Source: Tolypeutes matacus (Eukaryota > Chordata > Mammalia > Cingulata > Chlamyphoridae). Taken from it: a stretch of 64,000 nucleotides of DNA. Shown one piece after another: positions 55,465 to 64,000 of this stretch. A model generated the notes under the pieces. The model did no database searches, had not been told where the DNA came from, and was given only the letters and a program-made list of their open reading frames with translations. The stretch is from positions 1,374,292 through 1,438,291 of the forward strand of contig JAKSZT010054570.1 in the NCBI GenBank assembly GCA_026826555.1. Direction: 5' to 3'. Numbering within the stretch: the first letter of the stretch is position 1; the number at the start of each line of letters is the position of its first letter. Position numbers and translations under genes: made by a program.

Positions 55465-56585
55465 GAGAAACTAGAGGTGGAGGAATGAGTGTGATTAGTG
55501 AACAAAGCTTTTCCATTCCAAATTTACCCCTAAAATGAAGACAATGAAAGTAAAAAAAATCATTTAAAAATGATTTTAATAATTTAAAACTTCCTTAACT
55601 ATATCTGAAGTTGAATTTTCTTTTGGGTCATTTCATTCCACAGAGAGATAAAGAGCCCTAAAAATATATAGCTTTCTAAGAATATATACACAATTTTCTA
55701 AGTGACTAAAAAAGAAAGCATAGCTATAGATTTAAAAATCAATGTTTCACTGTAGAATAATATTATGTATAAAGCATTCTAGACCATACATTTTCCTTTT
55801 TTAAAAGTAATAACAGATGTTCCAGAGCATCCAGTGGGAGCCAGAAATATTAGCAATTGTTTCATGATTCACTTAAATATTCTGGTCATCGAGATGCCAG
55901 TTGCTTTGCCCAATAATCAAGAAAGTAATGCCTCTTCCTATTTAAAATCATGGCTACAAATTTTAAAATCATTTCACGGTGTGTGGACAGCCAAGTTATG
56001 CTACAGATGTGTTACTATAAAGACACAGGGTGCCTTAAACTAATTCTCAGAAGAAAGCACTTTAGATCTGCTTTGGTATATTTTTTGTTTTGTTTTGCTT
56101 CTGGCTTCTATTTCAAGCTTTCAAAGATGCTAGCCCACACAGCTTGGGTATTATAAAACCATTCAGTCAAAGGACAGGTTTTCTGCCTCCTTATGGCGAC
56201 TGGAATCAATAGAAGGGCAATTGATTTAATTTGCTTTTAAAGAGATAACACGTTGAGTGACCTCCTGTGACTCAAAATATGATCCCCCAAAAGACTGACT
56301 TGTGTCCAAGAAAATAAACAATAAAAAGTGCAATGATATTTTAGTCAGAGCCATGCTTAACTCTCAAACATATTTTAACCTTACCTTAGTGTGCCTGCAT
56401 TCTCCTTTTTCCATTTTTATTTTATCAAATGTTTTATCTTTGGTTTTAAAGTGCCTCAAAGCCCTTTATTTTTTGGAAAGGAGTTGAATATAAAAAAGTT
56501 TCAATATATAAAAAAATTTAATTGCTTTTTAAATTTACAGTATGAAATTCTTTATGTAAATTTTATAAAACAAAATAATACTAAA
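55465..56585. other. Unassigned AT-rich region, repeat-poor
   Basis: No repeat recognised over 1.1 kb. 56160-56290 (GCCTCCTTATGGCGACTGGA, ATTGATTTAATTTGCTTTTA) is a complex repeat-free stretch that could be constrained. Inference only. Confidence 0.4.
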
Positions 56586-56589
56586 TAAT

Positions 56590-57185
56590 GCTTATGGATG
56601 TGTGCACGTGAAATACAAGTACAAAAACATGAATGGGAATGATGCATCAACTTCAGGGTAGTGGAGAATCCTGGGAAAGTAGGAAAGAATGGGGTAGGCT
56701 GGTGTTGTGATTTAGCTTTGCAATCTGTAACATTCTAATTCACTAAAAAAGGTGAGATTTGCAAGATTGCAAGCAAATACGGGTACTGCCTCCCTCCCAG
56801 AGCCTAACTTGGAAATGTTCCCGAATTGGAAGTGAGATTGCTGGACCTGGCTAATTAATATAAAGATGGTAAGAAACACCTGGGGACATCAGAAGTTGGT
56901 TGAGATGTTTGGGAATTGCAGACCAGATGAAAGGAGGGCCAGGAGTCACAGACAAGAGAGAGGCAGAGGGAGAACTTTATTGTTATATTCTATTCTCTTC
57001 CCAAAGTGATCCAAGCTGAACTTTCTGAGCCCTGCTCACTTGGAGGACGGTAATCTGAATGAATTCTGGAGCTAGTACTGGAGCCAGGGTTGGATACATC
57101 AATATGGATGGAGTCGGAACACAGCAGATGTGGGAAAACAGAGAACAACAGGTATTGGTGTTCTCCTGAAGGAACTGACAACACT
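56590..57185 (+). mobile_element. Probable L1M 3' UTR fragment and flank
   Basis: CATCAACTTCAGGGTAGTGG and TTGTGATTTAGCTTTGCAAT fit an L1 3' region. The second phrase recurs diverged at about 58170. The part 56880-57185 is unassigned. Confidence 0.45.
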
Positions 57186-57189
57186 CTGG

Positions 57190-57895
57190 TAACATGATCT
57201 CACAAAGAAAAATAAAGAAGGTACAAAATTAAGTTGGAGAACCGACTCAAGGAACAGCAAAATTAATTCAAAATAAACAAAAGAAATATATTTCAAAAGG
57301 ATATTGTAATATGAATCAGGAACAAAGAGTTATAAAGAAAAAATAATTGCAAGTTATCATTATAATAAGAAACTCACTAGGTAGATTGAAAAATCAAAAT
57401 GGATATAGCCAAATAATGTGTGTGTAACTGGAAAAAACATGTAAAGGATCTCTTCTAAAAGTCATCAAGTATGTATAAAAAGAGGAAAATATAAAAGAAA
57501 AGTTGAGAAGGAAGATAGAGGAAGCCCTTGAAGGAAATAATAGAATAAACTGAGGGGGACAATATTTGAAGAAATAATGATTGAAAATTTCCTATAATTA
57601 AAAATAGAAGACCATAGGTTGGGTTTAGAAAATGTCAGCTGAATAGATAAGAAAAACCTACACCTGACTACATTATGGAGAAATTTAAGACCTTTAAAGA
57701 TAAAATTCCTTTTACAAAGGAACCAAAATCAGATTGACATTAGACTTTTAACAATTACAATGGATGCCAGTAGGCTTACATTTCCAATATGTTGAAAGGC
57801 AAAATAAATTTGAACCTAGACTGTGTTTGTCCACTGAGCTGTTATTTAAATACAACAAAAATATTCCCAAGCATCCAAGATAGGTAAATAAATAA
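57190..57895 (+). mobile_element. Old L1/HAL1-type ORF1 remnant, sense
   Basis: GAAGAAATAATGATTGAAAA TTTCCTATAATT, then CTACACCTGACTACATTATG and ACATTTCCAATATGTTGAAA follow the ORF1 order of L1 (ILRA..R region to C-terminal domain). Protein is not readable. Confidence 0.55.
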
Positions 57896-57899
57896 AGAC

Positions 57900-58930
57900 T
57901 ATTTGGTTTTTTGTTTTTTGTTTTTTTTCATGAGCATTAGCACATCAGAGGGAAGCCAAAATAGAGTACTTTGGATGAAGACTGCAAATCAGTAGAATGA
58001 TGGGAATCAGAAATGTTGGTTTTGTATATACTACTTTTGTATTTTCTTCTGTAGTGTTAACCTGTATGGTAACCAAATTTGAGTGGATTAGATTCACTTG
58101 ACAGAGAGGATTCAATTCAGTAAGAGAGCACATAGGAAGGAAGAAAAGAAAGGAATGGGTTGGTTGTTGTGATTTAGCTTTAAAATCTGTAGCAATTTTT
58201 ATAATTTGTAAATTGTGATTTGGGGAAAGGACCTTACCCTGACACTAAAACCATCATGTCAGCGTCAAATGTAGTTGGAATTGCTATTTGTTATAGATGT
58301 TTCATATCCTCTCTGCTTGCTTAAACTGTGAGCATGACGAGTGTTGAGTGTAGCCCTGGAGTATTGAATGTCAAACCATCAAGCAAGGATTTTTATTGCA
58401 GAAGTATCAATTTCCTCCATAGGGTTATCCCTTAGGACTTCAATGCCATCATCACACATATTAATTCATTTCTATCAGGTTTTAAACACAGGACACTGAC
58501 CTGAGGGAACAGGCGAAATAAGCCACATACTCTGGCTTCATCTTCCACTGTTGATTTTTACAAGGTAGAGATGCCATTGGATTTTGTCCATCAAGCCAGA
58601 AAACAACAAACTTAGGTTTTGTGTTTATACTGAGCTTTCTGAGGCACAAAGAAATGTAAAATACAGTTTTAGTCTACAGTGCTGAAACAGCATTTACATT
58701 GTCTAAACCACATTTCATTGTTTTCTCACTTTTAAAATGTTTTGGGGTTCACCTTCCGACATATGTTCTGTTACCTGACATTTTAGAATACCTTGTGTTA
58801 CTTAGACCGTAATTCATATTCAGTATAGAATACTTGAAATGTACAAGAGTAAAAAGGAAAAAAAAATAATGTTAATCTTTGACATTTTGGTTCATTTTCT
58901 TCAATATTTTTCCTTAATTTTAATATATAA
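57900..58930. other. Mostly unassigned region
   Basis: A diverged second copy of the 56.7-kb phrase lies near 58145-58205. A T-rich patch is at 57903-57929. Nothing else recognised. Confidence 0.4.
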
Positions 58931-58939
58931 AGTGCTATT

Positions 58940-59180
58940 AAATAGTATTGAGACCATGAGCTAAGAGTCAGACACCCTCGGTTTGGTCTCCATTCCAATG
59001 CCTAACTCTGGGATCTGATGTTCTCTCTGACTTCTCTGGTTTTTGGAGAGCTCACAGATCAGAGGATGTTGATTATAATAGTACCTATCTTATCTACCCG
59101 CTGCGTGGAGAAAGTGAGACAATGCAGTTGTGCAATTAACCCCATATCTGGTGCTTAGAAAGTGTTCAATAAATGCTTAT
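58940..59180 (+). mobile_element. MIR SINE, diverged
   Basis: ATGAGCTAAGAGTCAGACAC, GATTATAATAGTACCTATCT, then GTGCTTAGAAAGTGTTCAAT and AAATGCTTATCA give the sense MIR layout with a degenerate core. A-rich TAAAAAAAATAAATG follows. Confidence 0.72.
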
Positions 59181-59184
59181 CAAA

Positions 59185-59490
59185 AATTACAATAAAAAAT
59201 AAAAAAAATAAATGTTTATCATAGTTAATATAATTATTCCTTAAATAGAGATTCTTGATGAAACTTAGAGGCCCTGGGGATAGTGTCTAGTAGTTCAAAC
59301 TTCCCTTGAATGTCCTCACTGAACTTGAAACGGTGGCTACAGCCAAGGTTGTGTTCAAAAACACTGTTGACATTAAAAATATTATTTTCTGTTTTCTATT
59401 TTAAATTATAAGTGCCTACAGAATAACATTAAATATTACCAGGAGGTAGAGATTGTCTGAAACTACATGTTAAGTCATGTAAATATGATG
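59185..59490. other. Unassigned
   Basis: About 300 bp; nothing recognised. Confidence 0.4.
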
Positions 59491-59494
59491 CTGT

Positions 59495-59815
59495 CTTTCA
59501 AAAATTGAGACGTAATTAACATACCATGAAATGCACAGATCTTAATTGTTCAGTGCAATGACCATGTGTCCTCCTGTAACAAAATATAGAACATTTCCAT
59601 TCCCCACAAAAAAACTCCCTTAGGTCTTTTCCAGTCAATTCCTTTTATTATCCCATACGCTTCCCCATAACTGTCAACTGCCTCCTGATATTTGGATTTC
59701 ATATACATGGGTTCATAGAGTATATTTAGTCTTTTGTTTCTGACTTCTTTTGCTCAGCATAATGTCTCTTAGGTTCATCCACATTGTCATATATATCATC
59801 CATTATGCTTTCAAT
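59495..59815 (-). mobile_element. L1M 3' UTR remnant
   Basis: AAAATTGAGACGTAATTAAC ATACCATGAAATGCACAGAT, AGAACATTTCCATTCC, TTTTGCTCAGCATAATGTCT and TTAGGTTCATCCACATTGTC are the antisense L1 3' end. Confidence 0.85.
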
Positions 59816-59849
59816 TATCCAAAATTATAGGGAGCAGAGGGAAGATAAT

Positions 59850-60090
59850 AAAAAGGGCAAACAATGTAGATTTGAAAGACCAGAGTTAAAAATCTTGACT
59901 CTCATTAGTAGTGTGACCTTAAACAAATGATGTAATTTCTCAGCACTGGCTTTCTGGACAGAAACCCTCTCTAAACCTCAACTTCCTAAACCTAAAACAT
60001 CTATAAAATACTTATCTCATAAAATTGTTGTGAAGATTAGGTAAGATAAAATCAGTGAGCTATGGGTACTAGACACTTAATAGTTGTTTC
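59850..60090 (+). mobile_element. MIR SINE
   Basis: AGTAGTGTGACCTTAAACAA, TTCTCAGCACTGG..., AAATACTTATCTCATAAAAT TGTTGTGAAGATTAG and CTAGACACTTAATAGTTGTT give sense MIR. Confidence 0.75.
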
Positions 60091-60306
60091 AAAAGTTTGT
60101 TCAATCTCAGTACAGAGGCCAGTCATGGATAATGGCTCTAATTATAACTCCTTATTGGCAACCACAGCTGAGAAGAAAAGGAGAAGAAACTGGGTTTTTC
60201 CCAATAAACATGATGATATAAATTTTATTTTCTCCTCTAGAATACCATGCCAAAGTTTAAAAGTCCTCAGATTTAAAGTAAGCAGGAATTAAATATGCAA
60301 AGCCAC

Positions 60307-60965
60307 TGTTTAAGTTTGCTAAAGGCTGCCAATGCAAAAATACCAGAAAGAGGTTGAGTTTTATAATGGGAATTTACTAGGGTAAAATCTCACAGTTCCA
60401 AGGCTGTGAAAATGTCCAAATCAAGGCATCATCAGAAATGCTGTCTCACCAAAAGTTGGCTGCACCACTGATTCTGGACTTGTCCACATGCCAAGGCAGA
60501 ATGGTAGCCGGTTGTGGCTTCTCCTCCAGGTTCACTTTCTCCTCGAGTTCAGTTATGGGCTATCAGCATATGGCTCATTTCTCCCCGGGTCTTGTTTCTT
60601 CAGCTTCAGGGTGCTTTGCTGATTACAGCGTCCAGCCTTTCTCTCAGCCTTTCAGGTTTTCTCTGTCTTTCTGCAGCTGTAGGAATTCCTGGAGGCCTCT
60701 CTCACATGGTAGGATAAAACTTACAGTTTTATCCTAAAACAGTTTCTCTTTCTCTGTTTGTCTCTACATGTTTCTCCCGTTTATATAAGACTCTAGCAAG
60801 AAGGTCAAGACCCACCCTGGATCATACTTCACTGAAGTACTCTAATCAAAAGCCCCCAACTGAATCTAATCCAATCAAAGGGTCCCACACCCACAGGAAT
60901 GGATTAACCCCAAGAACATGATCTTTTCTGGGATTCACAAAAACTTCAAACTGTAAACTGTCACA
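60307..60965 (-). mobile_element. MaLR-like LTR (lineage type)
   Basis: Begins TGTTTAAGTTTGCTAAAGGC and ends AACTGTAAACTGTCACA. TTATAATGGGAATTTACTAG is the reversed polyadenylation region and TTTATATAAGACTCTAGCAA the reversed TATA-like region, as in the sense copy at 48950. Its right end adjoins the mitochondrial fragment. Confidence 0.82.
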
Positions 60966-60974
60966 GCTAGAGCA

Positions 60975-61093
60975 GGTTGGAGTAGGCCATATGGTCCTAC
61001 AATGTTCGGGCTTTTGCGTAATTGTATGTTGCCTAGGATTTTTCGTTCAACTAGTGTTAGGAAGGCTATTGCTAGGAGGATAGGGATAATTAA
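60975..61093 (-). pseudogene. MT-ND1 (NUMT fragment): NUMT: nuclear copy of the start of mitochondrial ND1
   Basis: Read on the minus strand with the vertebrate mitochondrial code, bases 61093 to about 60975 encode [20 protein letters not shown] then [20 protein letters not shown]. This is the conserved N-terminal part of ND1, a membrane subunit of respiratory complex I. No frameshift is seen over about 40 codons; two substitutions at usually conserved positions (Y to N, G to S) fit decay or lineage change. The true ND1 start and the upstream tRNA-Leu are not recognisable. It is a non-functional fragment abutting the LTR end at 60965. Confidence 0.88.
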
Positions 61094-61645
61094 ACATAGA
61101 ACAAGGCATCAGACTAGGAGCTCTTACAATTCTGATCTGTGTACTTCATATTGTTGATTCCAACCATTTCCATTTGTCTTTCCTCAGGGAGGAAGGCTTA
61201 ATTTTTGAGTTTTAAAGAGAGACATTCATCTTATATTATAATATCATGGAATTTGTCAGCAAGGTGTTATGACTAAAGCAAAAATCTTCTTCAAGAGTAT
61301 AAAGCAGAATCAGTACATCTAGTGGCATTAAACTGAATCCATAGACAAAAGCATAATTTTTCTGAATATGTTTCAATTGGATCTGATAAATTCTGCTCCT
61401 ATATATTATTTCTTCTAAGATGTGGGGAATTGAATAACTTCATCATTTCCCAGAATTTGTGGCTGTTCTTTCAAGAACTATTGGGACAGAGACCATCATA
61501 AAGAGCTGATTTTGGAATGAAAGCTATCTTTGAATATATTGACCACTTGGACACCTTAGTGTACACAAGTTGTCATTTGTTTTGATGTGACAGTTGGAAT
61601 TACCATTTAGCTGAGTCATTTCTATATTATAGATAATGCTTAGAC

Positions 61646-61678
61646 GGGGCAATTTTATTTTATTTTATTTTATTTTTG
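61646..61678. repeat. TTTTA pentanucleotide tract followed by an A-run
   Basis: About five to six ATTTT units, then GGTG and A10 (61681-61691). Confidence 0.88.
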
Positions 61679-61920
61679 GTGAAAAAAAAAATGCTGGAGC
61701 AATCATCTTTCTTCTTGTGGTGAATTTTACATGAATAAAAACAGATTATATAAGCCAGCTCTTTCCCTGATACTACTAAATAAGGTTGACCTTGCAGAAA
61801 TCTAATTATAAAATACATTTAGAAACCATAATGATCCTGTAGGAGGCTGTGGCATAGATAAAGATATGAATGACAGTAATTTCTCTGAAATAAGATGTGC
61901 AAAATTAAAGAGGATAAATA

Positions 61921-61946
61921 TACCAGTGATAAAAATATCACTGGTA
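61921..61946. repeat. Perfect hairpin, 11-bp arms, 4-base loop
   Basis: TACCAGTGATA, AAAA, TATCACTGGTA. The CAGTGA word recurs at 61954-61959 and 61971-61976. No U-tract or gene gives it a terminator role. Confidence 0.8.
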
Positions 61947-62925
61947 AATATATCAGTGACTAGAATATATCAGTGATGAAAGTGATTAAAGAAATGTTTC
62001 ACTTATCTATAAAATATCCCTATAAAAATATGAGCTCCAGTTTATAGATAAGGAAACTTTGACTAAGATTTTTATTTTTGTGGTCATACTTGTGGTGACT
62101 AATATTGGGAGAGATCTTCTTCACTAGATGTTATCATTGCCTCAAATTTTATGGTCCCATATAATTTATGAAGTACTTACATATATATTACCTGCTAGGA
62201 CAGAAATTCAAGCCTGTTTAATTAAAAAAGAAGAGAACCCATTGCCTCTTAAAACCAGGAAAACCAAGTATGACAAATTCCAGATAGAACAAATCTCTTG
62301 GCTTCCTTCCTTTGTCTTAACCCCTCTGTGTGTGGCCCTCAATCCCACTCTCTGCAGATGGGCTTCCTCCTTGTAGCTGAGAAGGCAATTACCAGTACCC
62401 AGATTATAAAAGACCAGGGACAATCTTCCTCATTTGCTCCAGTTAGAAAATCCTGGGTCCCTGCTTGAGTCACATTCTAATTCTTGAACTACTTCCTGAA
62501 GCCAGAGGTACGGGGATCTCTGCTTGGCCCATGTAAGATTCATGCCCCCATATGTGCTAAGTGGGGACAGAGCACGTGATTGACAAGTGGTGGAGGAAGG
62601 TGATACACCAAAGAGAGGGATGTTGGCAAATAATAAGTATCTTCCATATATTGGCATAGAAATAAACAGACAGGCAGCTTAAGGGGGCAAATTAGAATAT
62701 CTAGAAACAGATGCATGTATATATAAGGATTTATTATAGGATTTTCTGGAAATACAAATAAGTGGGGAAAGAATGAACCATTTAATAGTAAAAGTTGCAA
62801 AAACATGAATGGAAAGAAATAATGTGCTTTATACATAAGGAGCTCCTATACATAAAACTACAAAAACTCCAGTGGAAGTACTGGCAGAGACCACAAATAA
62901 ATGCATGATAAAAATATATAACCTC

Positions 62926-63265
62926 AAGAAGCAGATGTGGCTCAAGCAGCTGGGTGTCTGCCTACCACATGGGAGGTCCTGGGCTCGGTTGCTGGTGTCT
63001 CTTAAAGAAGATGAGCAGGATAGCAGGCTGGTGCAGCAAGATGATGCAATGAGGAAACACAATGAGAGACACAAAAAGCAGGGAGTAGAGGTGGCTCAAG
63101 TGATTGGGTGCCTCCCTCCCACATGGGAGGTCCTGGGTTCAGTTTCCAGTGCCTCCAAAAAAAATGAGCAGACACAGAGCGCATACAGCAAACAGACACA
63201 GAGAGCAGACAATGAGCACAAATAACAAGGGGGTGGGGGATAAATAAATTAATTTAATTAATCTT
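62926..63265 (+). mobile_element. Two DAS-type SINEs in tandem
   Basis: The first head starts AGAAGCAGATGTGGCTCAAG with GGTCCTGGGCTCGGTTGC. The second starts at about 63083 with GGGAGTAGAGGTGGCTCAAG and GGTCCTGGGTTCAGTTTCC. The first lacks a long A-tail before the second, so this may be one dimeric insertion. An ACAGACACAGAGAGCAGAC body and GGGGGATAAATAAATT tail end it. Confidence 0.87.
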
Positions 63266-63309
63266 TAAAAATATCAATATCCTATCAAATAAAGGCAAAG
63301 ACTGAATTG

Positions 63310-63790
63310 GGAAATGTTAGTGATAATAGTTTTGGTGGCAATGCAAGCATCCTCACACATCATTATTCAAATTGAAATTGGTAAAACCTCTTTGGAGGCT
63401 TGTTTGGCAATATATGCCAAAATTCTATAAATATCAGTTCATACTGTCATTTCACATTTATGAATTATGAATTTGTAAATTACAGATGTGAAAATATGAT
63501 TATGTAATCATATATAAAGAAGATTTAATTACAAAGGTTCTTGTAGCATTGTTTATAGTAGCAAACCATTAGAACAGACCTACATGCCCAACAAGAGGAA
63601 ATCATTAAATAAATTTATATATACCAATAAATGGAAACACTATATAGTCATTAAATGTGAATTTGTAAAAGAATGTTAAATACACCCAATGCTAACTGTG
63701 CATTTTTAAAATTAAATCAGACAAGTTACAAACAGTAACTGGACTAATTCCATTTCAGTAAATACTATGTGTATATGTTACTTAAAAGAA
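63310..63790 (+). mobile_element. Old L1ME 3' region
   Basis: TTGGAGGCTTGTTTGGCAAT, GTAGCATTGTTTATAGTAGC, CTACATGCCCAACAAGAGGA and ACACTATATAGTCATTAAAT follow the sense L1 3' order. Confidence 0.78.
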
Positions 63791-63794
63791 AAGT

Positions 63795-64000
63795 TGGAAA
63801 TGTACCTAGCAAAGCAAGATACTGCCAGGCGGGGCAGAGGCTTTGCAAGCCCACCAGCCTGCTTCCTATTTCAGCTAAATCTTTATGAAACTGTTTCTTC
63901 TTGTTCATTCTGAAATAATCATGCTCAGCCTACTGCAAAGCTATACACTTCAAACAAGATAGTACATATGCAGTGCAGAGTGCCTAAAACACATAAACAC
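63795..64000. other. Window end, nothing recognised
   Basis: No gene or named repeat in the last 200 bp. Confidence 0.4.

Larger units (their letters stand above)
61100..62920. other. Unassigned region
   Basis: About 1.8 kb without a recognised repeat or gene apart from the small features listed separately. The opposed frames near 62128-62423 carry no known motif. Confidence 0.4.

Noticed and set aside
60975..61093. Functional ND1-related nuclear gene
   Set aside because: Only about 40 codons, reads with the mitochondrial code (ATA as Met), and lacks start and remainder.
61921..61946. Hairpin as a transcription terminator or microRNA
   Set aside because: Arms of 11 bp are too short for a microRNA precursor and no U-tract or gene is nearby.
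1..64000. A previously undescribed multi-gene system
   Set aside because: I looked on both strands for clustered novel ORFs, operon-like spacing, RNA-guided or defence-type domains and found only retroelement proteins. The window is explained by repeats plus unassigned non-coding sequence.

Overview
The window is mammalian nuclear DNA, AT-rich and dense in interspersed repeats. I find no intact host protein-coding gene and no convincing exon chain, and no bacterial-type operon, CRISPR array or functional tRNA/rRNA gene. The lineage is most likely Xenarthra, and armadillo in particular. The evidence is a family of tRNA-derived SINEs (near 7.0, 23.7, 48.0, 48.5, 62.9 and 63.1 kb) with the armadillo DAS-type head, together with lineage-type ERVL/MaLR LTRs and young L1s sitting among ancient MIR, L2 and L1M copies shared by all placentals. 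Repeat family names are given from memory of consensus sequences, because no library search could be run.

Layout. 0-5.4 kb: a comparatively young L1 on the minus strand, cut off by the window start. It has a broken ORF2 (endonuclease and reverse transcriptase), a broken ORF1, and a long 5' UTR holding about ten tandem ~108-bp monomers. 5.4-17.4 kb: MIR/L2 relics, an antisense DAS SINE, a 228-bp hAT MITE with a perfect 8-bp target duplication, a GGAA microsatellite containing a 10-N assembly gap, and unassigned sequence. 17.4-26.2 kb: several ERVL-type LTRs (one pair in opposed orientation around a tRNA-primer-site-like sequence), a palindromic MITE, an L1 3' end and a DAS SINE. 26.2-33.5 kb: a nest of elements on the minus strand. 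An old L1M is interrupted by a MaLR-like LTR and by a 3.5-kb younger L1; that younger L1 carries another L1 3' end bounded by a 13-bp target duplication and an unidentified 650-bp mRNA-3'-end-like segment.

33.5-48 kb: mostly unassigned sequence with L2/MIR relics, a 160-bp near-identical tandem duplication (36961-37279), two MaLR-like LTRs and L1M remnants. 48-51 kb: an inverted pair of DAS SINEs next to a MaLR-like LTR with visible TATA-like and AATAAA signals. 51-60 kb: unassigned sequence, L2, MIR and L1 ORF1 remnants. 60.3-61.1 kb: a MaLR-like LTR directly followed by a small nuclear insertion of mitochondrial ND1. 61-64 kb: unassigned sequence, a tandem pair of DAS SINEs and an L1 3' end.

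No genes here work together. The window records layered retrotransposition, and the order of several insertions can be read from interruptions and target-site duplications. The window is either intergenic or deep intronic; the sequence alone does not decide.
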